Part shown: piece by piece, positions 8,209 through 14,237 of the stretch | Numbering within the stretch: the first letter of the stretch is position 1 | Layout: each line of letters opens with the position of its first letter | DNA from: Promethearchaeum sp. | GTDB taxonomy: Archaea > Asgardarchaeota > Lokiarchaeia > Sigyniarchaeales > Promethearchaeaceae | Direction: 5' to 3' | DNA: 14,350 bases | Assembly: GCA_030611625.1 (NCBI GenBank) | Contig: JAUWPK010000031.1 | Coordinates: 1-14,350, forward strand | The notes under the pieces: generated by a model | Told to the model about the DNA's origin: nothing | Database searches by the model: none | What the model saw: only the letters and a program-made list of their open reading frames with translations | Program-made: the position numbers and the translations under genes

Positions 8209-8244
8209 AGATTTAAATATATTTTAGACTTGTTATTTAAATCT
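8209..8244. repeat. 10-bp perfect inverted repeat in the HEPN to small-ORF gap
   Basis: AGATTTAAAT (8209-8218) and its exact reverse complement ATTTAAATCT (8235-8244) are separated by 16 nt. It could fold as an AT-rich hairpin or be a protein-binding site. It lies about 115 nt before the next start codon and 150 nt after hepT, with no T-run after it, so it is not a clear terminator. Nothing else recognisable is present in 8061-8348, which is AT-rich with frequent stops on both strands. Confidence 0.4.
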
Positions 8245-8348
8245 CTGAATTATTTGACTAGAAAATGTTCTGAATAAATATAGGAAACAATTAAAAAGAA
8301 TAAAAGGAAGAATTTAATACATAGAAAACTACGAAAAAGTAAAATTTA

Positions 8349-8354
8349 GGGGGT
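8349..8354 (+). promoter_or_regulatory. Ribosome binding site of the 92-codon gene
   Basis: AGGGGGT sits five bases before the ATG at 8360 and stands out in this AT-rich gap. It is close to, but not identical with, the archaeal consensus GGAGGT. It supports the small downstream frame as a translated gene. Confidence 0.45.
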
Positions 8355-8359
8355 ACAAT

Positions 8360-8638
8360 ATGCCGAAATTTTCGAAAAAAAAATTTGAAAAAATTCAAAA
8401 ATCAAATAGCAATGATTTATACTATCTTTTTGAAAAATTTTCTCTTGCACTTGTCCAAATTGAAAAAAAAATTGATGATCTAATCTATCAAAAATCAATG
8501 TTTGGTTCAAATCCACAAATCTCAAAAGAAAAAAAAGAATGCGAAATTTTTCTGGATTGGATCAGAAATGAATTCGACGAAATAAAAAAAAAACTATTTA
8601 TTGTTAATAAATTTGGTCCAGTCTCTCAACACTCTTAA
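8360..8638 (+). CDS. Small charged helical protein of unknown function
   Basis: A 92-residue lysine-rich protein of no recognised family. The sequence predicts mostly helix: a basic start (MPKFSKKKFEKIQK), then a hydrophobic-patterned helix (LYYLFEKFSLALVQIEKKIDDLIYQ, residues 21-45), a short loop, and a second helix (KKECEIFLDWIRNEFDEIKKKL). This could form a helical hairpin or coiled-coil dimer. There is no signal peptide, membrane helix or metal motif. A G-rich ribosome binding site precedes it. Its last four bases overlap the stop codon of the convergent peptidase gene. The many A-runs make composition alone weak evidence of coding, but the helix pattern and ribosome binding site favour a real gene. 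Confidence 0.55.
   Translation: MPKFSKKKFEKIQKSNSNDLYYLFEKFSLALVQIEKKIDDLIYQKSMFGSNPQISKEKKECEIFLDWIRNEFDEIKKKLFIVNKFGPVSQHS
8584..8593 (-). terminator. T10 tract downstream of the peptidase gene
   Basis: On the minus strand, ten Ts occur about 40 nt after the stop codon of the peptidase, inside the convergent small gene. It could end the peptidase transcript. It may instead be just the AAA lysine codons of the opposite gene (IKKKL). Confidence 0.25.
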
Positions 8639-9906
8639 ATTTGACTATTTTTTTCTAAAAACCATTCAGTTGCAATATCAATTATATTCAAAATTGTTTC
8701 AACTGCTTTTTCCATTGCAAATATTGGAATAAACTCCTTTTTTGAATGAAAATTAAAGCCTCCTGTAAAAATATTTGGTGTAGGTAAATCCATGAAAGAA
8801 TATCTTGCACCATCGGTTCCACCTCTAATAGGGTCTTCTATTACCTTTAAACCAGTTTTTTCAATCGCTTTTCGTGCAATTTCAACAATATAAGGAAACT
8901 TATCAAGAATTTCTTTCATATTTTTATATTGTTTCTCCATTTTAACTGAAATTTTCAGATCTGGAAACAAAGATTGAACTTTATTTACTCCATCTTGTAT
9001 GTTTTTCATTTGTTCATCCAAACCTGAAGCATCAAAATTCCTCAAAATAAAATATAGCGATATATTACCTACACTACCCTTTATTGCCAATGGGTGATAA
9101 TATGGTTCAAGATCCTTAGTTGTTTCAGGAGCTAACTCTTTTGGGAACAGTTTAAATATTTCAGGTATTGCGCGTAGTGAATTATTCATCAGGCCATAAG
9201 CTGAGCCCGGATGGACATTATATCCCTTAATTTCGATGCTACCGCCTGCACCATTGAAATTTTCGATCTCTAATCCTCCTATTTCACCACCATCAACTGT
9301 ATATGCAAACTTAGCACCTAATTTTTTTAAATCAACTGCTACATGACCTCTCCCAATTTCCTCATCAGGAGAAAACATTATTCTTATTTTTCCATGAAGT
9401 TTTTTGGAACCTAATTTCATCAATTCATCTGCTGCTGTTAATATTTCTGCTATTCCTGCTTTATCATCGGCTCCTAATAGTGTGGTTCCATCTGTAGTGA
9501 TTATTTTTTTTCCAATATAATCGTTTAATTGGGGATTTTCTTTGGAGCTGATAATAACTGTATTATCTTTGGATAAAATAATATCTTCTCCTTTGTATTC
9601 TACTACTTGTGGATTTATATTTTCATCCGATTCGCTTGCTGAAGTGTCTAAATGAGAATTAAAAGCAATTACGGGGACTTTAGATTCTAAATCCGGAGGG
9701 AGATTTGAAGGAATCGTAGCATAAACCACACATTTATCATCCACTTGAGCATCTTCTAACCCAATATCCTTGAGTTCTTTGACTAATAAATTTGCCAGAT
9801 CAAATTGTTTCTCTGTGCTAGGGATAGTTTTATTCTGTTCGGAACTTTGTGTAGAAATTTTTGCATACCTTATAAATCTCTCAGCAACAATTGGAATATC
9901 TTTCAT
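8635..9906 (-). CDS. pepT: Peptidase T-like tripeptide aminopeptidase (M20 family)
   Basis: A cytoplasmic di-zinc aminopeptidase that removes the N-terminal residue of tripeptides, in peptide recycling. All family ligands are visible: H85 and the structural D87 in NSHLDT, bridging D147 in GADDKAG, general base E182 and ligand E183 in SPDEEIGRG, D205 in TVDGGEIGGLE, and H387 in GGFNFHSKKEF. The dimerisation (lid) domain is at about 217-325 and contains the catalytic-loop histidine H232 in NVHPGSAYG. RGGTDGARYSFMDLPTPNIFTGG (361-383) is the strongest PepT signature. Length (423) fits the family, and the start needs no change. Substrate choice cannot be distinguished from related M20B enzymes by sequence alone. 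The gene is divergent from an acetyltransferase with a 97-nt gap. Confidence 0.92.
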   Translation of the reverse strand: MKDIPIVAERFIRYAKISTQSSEQNKTIPSTEKQFDLANLLVKELKDIGLEDAQVDDKCVVYATIPSNLPPDLESKVPVIAFNSHLDTSASESDENINPQVVEYKGEDIILSKDNTVIISSKENPQLNDYIGKKIITTDGTTLLGADDKAGIAEILTAADELMKLGSKKLHGKIRIMFSPDEEIGRGHVAVDLKKLGAKFAYTVDGGEIGGLEIENFNGAGGSIEIKGYNVHPGSAYGLMNNSLRAIPEIFKLFPKELAPETTKDLEPYYHPLAIKGSVGNISLYFILRNFDASGLDEQMKNIQDGVNKVQSLFPDLKISVKMEKQYKNMKEILDKFPYIVEIARKAIEKTGLKVIEDPIRGGTDGARYSFMDLPTPNIFTGGFNFHSKKEFIPIFAMEKAVETILNIIDIATEWFLEKNSQI

Positions 9907-10003
9907 ATTTAAATTTCACAATATTAAAATAAGAATTTTTTCGATCGCAGTTAGAAATAAATATGAAAAAAATTATTCAGTAAATAATAATTTAAAAAAC
10001 CAT

Positions 10004-10897
10004 ATGAAACTCTTCTTTCGGGAACTAACTTTAGAAGATCTTCCCGCAGTTAATGATTTATGTAAAAATATTTGGAAAGACGAAAACGGTGTTTCTGAAG
10101 ATTATTTACCTAAAATAATTGATTCATGGATTTTGGAAGAGAATAGCTCTACATTCGGCGCGTTTAAAGATGAGCAAAAATCTCTTCTTGTAGCATTAGG
10201 TCGCGTTAAAATAATATCTAAAGATTATGCTTGGGCAGAAGGAGGTAGAGTGGCAGAAGAATACCAAAGAACAGGTATTGGTAAAATTCTGGGCCAAAGA
10301 TCTATTGATTACGCAAAAAATAAGAAAGTTAAGTATATTCAATATGATACATTCACTGAAAATAGTGGTTCTGTTTCAATTGCAAAAGCCCTAGGATATT
10401 ATCAGAAAGATTATATGGAATTACTTGAGGGCAAATTAGGAGAAATTCCACTTAGAAATTTACAATCTAAACCATATATAGAGATTGCTCCTGAAGAAGC
10501 TTTTATATTTTTACGAAATATTCCCAATGGTCCTAAAACTGAAATTAACGCTGGCTGGTCATATAAACCTTTTAACCTGCAGCAAATTTCTAAGATTGAA
10601 GGAAAATGGATAAGAAATGATGATGCAATTGTATTGAAAATAAGTTCAGACGCGATATTAGAAAGAGAAAATCCGTCATCTGATGATATCTGGTTAATCG
10701 TATATGGAAAAGCCTCAGACGCAACTGACCTTCTAAAAGGAATTTTGTTTCAAGAAAAAAAAAGAAGAAATCGTTTAGATAAGTTATCCATTCAAATATA
10801 TTGTCCTCGTGTACTTTCTCAATCAATTCAAAACATTGGTTTTTCATATCATGAAGGAAAACAATCAGGAGTCGTTTTATTCGAAAAAAAACTATAA
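10004..10897 (+). CDS. GNAT-family N-acetyltransferase, two-domain
   Basis: A cytoplasmic acetyltransferase of the GNAT superfamily, 297 residues from the ATG at 10004. The frame is open further upstream, but that part runs into the oppositely oriented peptidase gene and encodes nothing GNAT-like. The N-terminal domain starts with FFRELTLEDLPAVNDLC (residues 4-20). It carries the acetyl-CoA pyrophosphate-binding loop QRTGIGK (88-94) preceded by the GGRVAEEY strand, then a TENSGSVSIAKALGY segment (118-132) typical of the end of motif B. The C-terminal half (about 158-297) looks like a second, degenerate GNAT lobe without an obvious CoA loop, ending in a GFSYHEGKQSGVVLFEKKL strand pair. The acceptor substrate is unknown. 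No ribosome binding site is obvious, so translation may be leaderless. Confidence 0.85.
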   Translation: MKLFFRELTLEDLPAVNDLCKNIWKDENGVSEDYLPKIIDSWILEENSSTFGAFKDEQKSLLVALGRVKIISKDYAWAEGGRVAEEYQRTGIGKILGQRSIDYAKNKKVKYIQYDTFTENSGSVSIAKALGYYQKDYMELLEGKLGEIPLRNLQSKPYIEIAPEEAFIFLRNIPNGPKTEINAGWSYKPFNLQQISKIEGKWIRNDDAIVLKISSDAILERENPSSDDIWLIVYGKASDATDLLKGILFQEKKRRNRLDKLSIQIYCPRVLSQSIQNIGFSYHEGKQSGVVLFEKKL

Positions 10898-10949
10898 CGA
10901 TTTCTTTTAAAATATTAAATAGACCAAAAATCAATTAAGGATCAGAAAA

Positions 10950-11336
10950 ATGTCTAAAAAATTACTATGGTTTGGGAGAATTTTAGGAGGTTTGGTGGTT
11001 CTTATTTTTACGGGCGGTCTTATATTAGTATCCTTAGCTTCAATTTTTGAGGAAAGTCCTACAGATACTAATAGTGGTGATTTTCTAGAAGTTTTACCGA
11101 TGGTAATCATGATTCCAATGCAATTGATTTTTTACATTATTACATGGTTTCCAAAAAAAAAGGGTGAATTAATAGGAGGAATTGCTATGACTACCATAAG
11201 CCTATGTATGGGGGGTTATCTAATGTATGATGCAGGCAGTAACAAAATTATCATGGGTTTAGTGTTTTGCATCCCCTTCTTGATTCCTGGAATTCTTTTC
11301 ATAATTTACTCGCAAATGAAAAAGAAAAAGGAATAG
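10950..11336 (+). CDS. Four-helix membrane protein, DUF7670-like
   Basis: A small integral membrane protein of 128 residues. Four hydrophobic segments are visible at about 10-32, 46-66, 72-92 and 99-120, with a basic N-terminus (MSKKLLWFGR) and a basic tail (KKKKE). An acidic loop (EESPTDTNSGDFLE) follows helix 1. The order 'FGRILGG..., LPMVIMIP, ELIGGIA, PFLIPGILFII' resembles the uncharacterised DUF7670 layout, but this is a pattern impression only. AAGGAT at 10937-10942 lies 7 nt before the ATG and supports the start. It is 52 nt downstream of the acetyltransferase on the same strand, with an AT-rich possible promoter between them (about 10908-10920). It is convergent with vapC, with a 3-nt gap. 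Function is unknown. Confidence 0.7.
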   Translation: MSKKLLWFGRILGGLVVLIFTGGLILVSLASIFEESPTDTNSGDFLEVLPMVIMIPMQLIFYIITWFPKKKGELIGGIAMTTISLCMGGYLMYDAGSNKIIMGLVFCIPFLIPGILFIIYSQMKKKKE

Positions 11337-11339
11337 TGT

Positions 11340-11741
11340 TTAAAATTTGATAACTTCTAAATCAGAAACTCGTTTAAAGTGTTTAAAGTTGCTGGTGATT
11401 ATCATCTGACCATTTAATAGCACAGATGCTGCAATGAAAGTATCTCTCCAACCTATTTCTTGTCCTTTTAACTCGGTTGAAAAAAGTTTTCCTGCAAGAA
11501 ATCCTGTATTATAATCAATTGGCCTTGGATGGAGTGGTTTAAAAAACTTATGAAGCTCTTTAATTTTTTTTTCAGAAAGTATATTAGTTTTGAACATTCC
11601 CATAAAAAATTCAGAAATATTAACTGTAGTTGTATAAATTTCAAATCCTTTTGATTGAAAATCGTCTATAAGATCAAGAGCGATTTGTTTTCCCTTAAGA
11701 AAACTAGAAAGTACTCTTGTATCAAGACATACAGCCTTCAT
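11340..11741 (-). CDS. vapC: VapC-type PIN-domain ribonuclease toxin
   Basis: PIN-domain endoribonuclease, the toxin of a type II toxin-antitoxin pair. Acidic metal-binding residues are D7 (CLDTRVL), E44 (NISEFFMG) and D100 in IGWRDTFIAA, the most conserved VapC motif. The fourth position is N118 in TSNFKHFKRV, a common N/D variant that should still allow activity. Length (133) is normal. VapC proteins cut tRNA or rRNA when released from VapB; the target here is not predictable. The gene starts 3 nt after the vapB stop codon, so the pair is co-transcribed from the vapB promoter. No frameshift or missing catalytic residue is seen, so the toxin should be functional. Confidence 0.9.
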   Translation of the reverse strand: MKAVCLDTRVLSSFLKGKQIALDLIDDFQSKGFEIYTTTVNISEFFMGMFKTNILSEKKIKELHKFFKPLHPRPIDYNTGFLAGKLFSTELKGQEIGWRDTFIAASVLLNGQMIITSNFKHFKRVSDLEVIKF

Positions 11742-11744
11742 TTA

Positions 11745-11978
11745 TTAAAAATCATCTCCACGCAATTTATCTGCTTCATCCATTGAGATCCTTACTTGAG
11801 GCAATGTTTGATCAATTGCATCTCCTTCTTTTTCAGAAAGTATACCAAAGAACGGATTGAGATCTTGCTTTTTGTCAACTAAACGCAGAATCAAATCATT
11901 AAAAGATTCGTTTCCATGCTTTAATCTCTTCAATTTCTCATAAGTATCTTGTTGAATCATAATCGTTTTTGAAGCCAT
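11745..11978 (-). CDS. vapB: VapB-type antitoxin (archaeal VAPB_antitox family)
   Basis: DNA-binding antitoxin of the pair with vapC, 77 residues from the ATG at 11978. A TTG nine bases earlier is in frame but less likely. The N-terminus SKTIMIQQDTYEKLKRLK followed by ESFNDLILRLVDKK is the ribbon-helix-helix-like fold of the archaeal VapB (DUF217) family. The remainder (LNPFFGILSEKEGDAI...) is the toxin-binding tail, in which 'FFGILSEKE' is characteristic. Such antitoxins wrap the VapC active site and, with it, repress their own promoter. That fits the palindrome at 11997-12006 placed between the TATA box and the start codon. The sequence DEADKLRGDDF at the end probably inserts near the toxin's metal site. 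Confidence 0.88.
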   Translation of the reverse strand: MASKTIMIQQDTYEKLKRLKHGNESFNDLILRLVDKKQDLNPFFGILSEKEGDAIDQTLPQVRISMDEADKLRGDDF

Positions 11979-11996
11979 TTTTCTCAATATAAGATA

Positions 11997-12018
11997 CTGT
12001 ATACAGATATATATATAT
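11997..12018 (-). promoter_or_regulatory. vapBC promoter with palindromic operator
   Basis: An alternating AT tract (12007-12018) serves as the TATA box; its centre predicts a transcription start about 8 nt before the vapB ATG. Directly downstream lies the perfect 10-bp palindrome CTGTATACAG (11997-12006), which sits where a VapB dimer would block transcription. The operator role is inferred from its position and symmetry. Confidence 0.5.
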
Positions 12019-12294
12019 TACGATTTTAAAATTTTATTTATGATCAAAGGGATAATTTAATTTCAGTTGATATTGATTCGGATTTTTCGCTCATATTTTA
12101 GAGAAAATAGATGTTTTTATTAGTTAAATTTCTTCTCAAATTTTCAAGGATAGAGAAGTCATTTTTACACGATCTATTTTTTTTGACTTATACATAGCTA
12201 TCTTGATAATTTTATTTTATTTCCCAACATTCTTCTAATTCTGAGTATTTTAAAATGAAAAATTTAAAATTATTCAATTTAATTCTTTGAGTAA
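12019..12294. other. Intergenic AT-rich stretch with no recognisable gene
   Basis: There are stops in all frames at short intervals. A short ATG frame at 12255 (MKNLKLFNLIL, then TGA) may be the start of the broken gene described at 12295, but this is not provable from the sequence. No RNA gene, repeat or clear regulatory site was seen apart from the vapBC promoter edge. Confidence 0.4.
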
Positions 12295-12567
12295 GGTTTT
12301 AATCAAAGATCTTTTTTGTTAGAAATTTTCCAAGACGACATTAAAGAAGATTCCAATAGTTTTATTAGGTCATTAACATATTGTCGAAAAATTATTTTCC
12401 ACATAAAATCCACGATATAGTTAACGTGCAAGATGACGAAGCAGAATTTTTGACAAATGCAGACCATAATATCATATATTCGGTTATGCAATCTCAGTAT
12501 TCAAGAATAGATCAAAAAAAAATTGTATGATAGGATATTAAGTGAATTTTCAAATTTTTTAAAAAAA
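12295..12567 (+). pseudogene. Decayed gene with two compensating frameshifts in A-runs
   Basis: Three consecutive frame segments join into one protein-like sequence. Frame 1 gives FLLEIFQDDIKEDSNSFIRS to the A5 run at 12377-12381. Frame 3 gives HDIVNVQDDEAEFLTNADHN and on through SQYSRIDQKK to the A9 run at 12514-12522. Frame 1 then gives LYDRILSEFSNFLKK. One missing A in the first run and one extra A in the second would restore a single frame. No stop interrupts the joined reading from 12295 to 12567. The sequence is acidic and helical, and I do not recognise the family. A true start is not visible; the ATG at 12255 is a candidate but out of frame. Sequencing error in homopolymers is an alternative. 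It precedes the interrupted ubiquitin-like gene and is on the same strand. Confidence 0.5.
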
Positions 12568-12582
12568 CGGAATTCATTAGGA

Positions 12583-12592
12583 TTTTATATAT
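12583..12592 (+). promoter_or_regulatory. TATA box for the ubiquitin-like/LRR unit
   Basis: TTTTATATAT is centred 25-26 nt before the ATG at 12613, the archaeal TATA-to-start distance. Transcription would begin at the start codon, giving a leaderless mRNA. No ribosome binding site is present upstream of that ATG, which agrees. Confidence 0.45.
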
Positions 12593-12612
12593 TCATCTTT
12601 TATTGAATAATT

Positions 12613-12936
12613 ATGTCATCCCAAAATCAAAATTATGTCGTAAAAATTAACGCCGCCCTTAGCAATAAACAATTTTTTGTCAAAATAACCGATCCCAACA
12701 TGAATATTTCTCGTATCTTTTCAGAAGCAATTTCCACCCTTAGAAATACAGGAAGGCCTTTGGAAAACAATCAACTTCACCAACTTTTTGAGCATTAACA
12801 GATTTTTAATAGTGGAAAAACCGTGCAAAAAGGCGAACTTTTTAGTGATTTATCGGCAATAAGTCAAAGTATTAATGAACAGAACATAACGATGGTAGAA
12901 TTGGATTTAGTGTCAAGTCATTCAAGTGGAATATAA
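12613..12936 (+). pseudogene. Ubiquitin-like (beta-grasp) protein, interrupted by one in-frame TAA
   Basis: The frame encodes 61 residues, a TAA at 12796-12798, then 45 more residues in the same frame to TAA 12934-12936. Read through, it has the strand-helix-strand order of a ubiquitin fold. Strands YVVKINAAL and QFFVKITDP are followed by the helix ISRIFSEAISTLRNTG. After the stop comes QIFNSGKTVQKGELFSDLS, which parallels ubiquitin's RLIFAGKQLEDGRTLSDYN, and then the last strand ITMVELDLV. The tail is SSHSSGI, where a ubiquitin-like modifier would have a GG. The assignment rests on pattern only. The interruption suggests a recent nonsense mutation, sequencing error or, less likely, readthrough. 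A 61-residue protein could still be made but would lack the second half of the fold. The LRR gene follows after 23 nt on the same strand. Confidence 0.55.
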
Positions 12937-12948
12937 GATAAAATAATT

Positions 12949-12953
12949 GGTGA
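12949..12953 (+). promoter_or_regulatory. Ribosome binding site of the LRR gene
   Basis: GGTGA ends 6 nt before the ATG at 12960 and matches part of the archaeal GGAGGTGAT. A ribosome binding site rather than a TATA box here fits an internal gene of an operon beginning at the ubiquitin-like gene. Confidence 0.5.
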
Positions 12954-12959
12954 ATATTT

Positions 12960-14057
12960 ATGACACTTTCTACAATACCTCAATCGGAGCAAGAAGTTAT
13001 TGATAATTTTGATGTGGAATTGAAAAGAATTGATCTTGATAGTGAAAAGATAAACCAAATAATAAGGGAAAATGAAAAAACCCCAAATAATCATTGGAAA
13101 TTTCGGATACTTGCTGATTTATCTCATGTCAATTCAAATTCTTATATCGTATATAATGGTCACATTATAGCTATATTTTATACTCATGACATTCGTAAAT
13201 CTGAATTGAAGCGATTACCAGAAAATTTAGGCAATTTAAAAGAGCTGTTGATTTTAGAATTAATTCATGTTAGAATTAAAAAAATTCCAACGAGCATTGG
13301 TAAATTGAAAAAATTAATTTTTCTTAGGCTGTACTATAATTTTGATTTGTATTTTTTACCAGAAAGTATTGGAGAATTATCTAATTTAATAGATTTATTT
13401 CTAAAGGATAATAATTTAATCCGTTTGCCAGAAAGCATTGGAAATCTCTCTGAATTGACGAATATAAATTTAAAGAATAATAATATAACACTTTTACCCG
13501 AATCTTTTAAAAAATTAAATTTGTGTACAATCGATTTGCAAGGTAATCCTATAAGAAGTCTGTCAAATATCAATTTTAATTATATTGGATTAGAAGGTTA
13601 TTGTATAACACTTAAAAATTTAACAGAAACTGGAAGAAATTTACTTGCTCCTTGGGAGAAAGCAAGACCTTTTAATGGAATAATATTAACTCAAAAAGAC
13701 CAAGAGGAGCAATATCAAAAATATGGTTTATATATGAATCAAGATATGGAAAGAATTCATAAAGAATATGAGTTCTATATTTGGGATCATGTAGATATGG
13801 ATGAATATAAAAGAACAATCAGAGATTTTGAACCTATAATGAAATATTATGAAAAATCCCCATTTCAACTAGCCAAACAATACTGCAATGATCCAAATTC
13901 AATAACTGATAATGAAACAGGACGCTTAATTTGGGAAGCAAATTCTTCAGTAAGGGAAATTTTAGAAGCAGTTTTTCCTTCTGATAATGAGATCATTAAA
14001 AAAATTAACGAACGTCTTAGTGTAGAACTAAAAAACAAATGCAGATTAATATTATGA
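12960..14057 (+). CDS. Leucine-rich-repeat protein
   Basis: A 365-residue protein with no signal peptide or membrane helix, so probably cytoplasmic. The N-terminal 80 residues are helical and then strand-like. Five or six repeats of about 23 residues follow (about 83-205) with the consensus L..LPESIGNLS.L..L.L..N; clear copies begin near 83, 106, 130, 153 and 176. Residues 206-365 form a separate, mainly helical, acidic and aromatic region (PWEKARPFNG, YEFYIWDHVDMDEYKR, ANSSVREILEAVFPSDNE) of unknown family. LRRs bind proteins, and no enzymatic motif is seen. The protein ends CRLIL, with the cysteine fifth from the end. A ribosome binding site and the 23-nt gap suggest co-transcription with the interrupted ubiquitin-like gene. 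An adaptor role for that pathway is speculative. The gene is intact although its surroundings are decayed. Confidence 0.85.
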   Translation: MTLSTIPQSEQEVIDNFDVELKRIDLDSEKINQIIRENEKTPNNHWKFRILADLSHVNSNSYIVYNGHIIAIFYTHDIRKSELKRLPENLGNLKELLILELIHVRIKKIPTSIGKLKKLIFLRLYYNFDLYFLPESIGELSNLIDLFLKDNNLIRLPESIGNLSELTNINLKNNNITLLPESFKKLNLCTIDLQGNPIRSLSNINFNYIGLEGYCITLKNLTETGRNLLAPWEKARPFNGIILTQKDQEEQYQKYGLYMNQDMERIHKEYEFYIWDHVDMDEYKRTIRDFEPIMKYYEKSPFQLAKQYCNDPNSITDNETGRLIWEANSSVREILEAVFPSDNEIIKKINERLSVELKNKCRLIL

Positions 14058-14088
14058 ATATTTTTCCATTAGTTTTATTCGACTATCG

Positions 14089-14232
14089 TTATTTTCCGCC
14101 TGATAACATGGTACTAAAAGAAATTTCGAAGCGATTCACCCACCATTTACCATCGGGGCTCTCTATAACAAAATAGAAATTTATCCATTCATTTATATTT
14201 TCGAAATTGATTATTTTATCAAGAAAAATGAA
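14089..14232 (-). pseudogene. Antisense C-terminal coding fragment of unknown family
   Basis: On the minus strand 47 codons are open, and they end with a convincing protein tail that includes WINFYFVIESPDGKWWVNRF and FSTMLSGGK before the stop at 14089-14091. The W/Y/F and G/D/N pattern resembles a beta-strand-rich domain such as NTF2-like proteins, but the match is weak. There is no ATG in frame, and a stop lies upstream at 14233-14235, so only the end of a former gene remains. It sits between two plus-strand genes, with no room for a complete copy. Confidence 0.4.
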
Positions 14233-14237
14233 TTAAA

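Noticed and set aside
9770..10003. Upstream extension of the acetyltransferase
   Set aside because: It overlaps the start of the divergent peptidase gene, encodes nothing GNAT-like, and the ATG at 10004 begins the recognisable domain.
10590..10934. 114-codon minus-strand frame opposite the acetyltransferase
   Set aside because: It is an F/L-rich shadow of the acetyltransferase C-terminal half.
12007..12018. Alternating AT tract as a microsatellite
   Set aside because: It is short and sits exactly where the vapBC TATA box is expected, so a promoter is the better reading.
12303..12491. 62-codon minus-strand frame
   Set aside because: It lies opposite the frameshifted plus-strand gene, whose joined translation is far more protein-like.
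12796..12798. TAA in the ubiquitin-like frame as a recoded sense codon
   Set aside because: All other genes here end at ordinary TAA or TAG codons and no recoding element is visible; mutation or sequencing error is simpler.
13334..13573. 79-codon minus-strand frame in the LRR gene
   Set aside because: It is the antisense reflection of the leucine-rich repeats.
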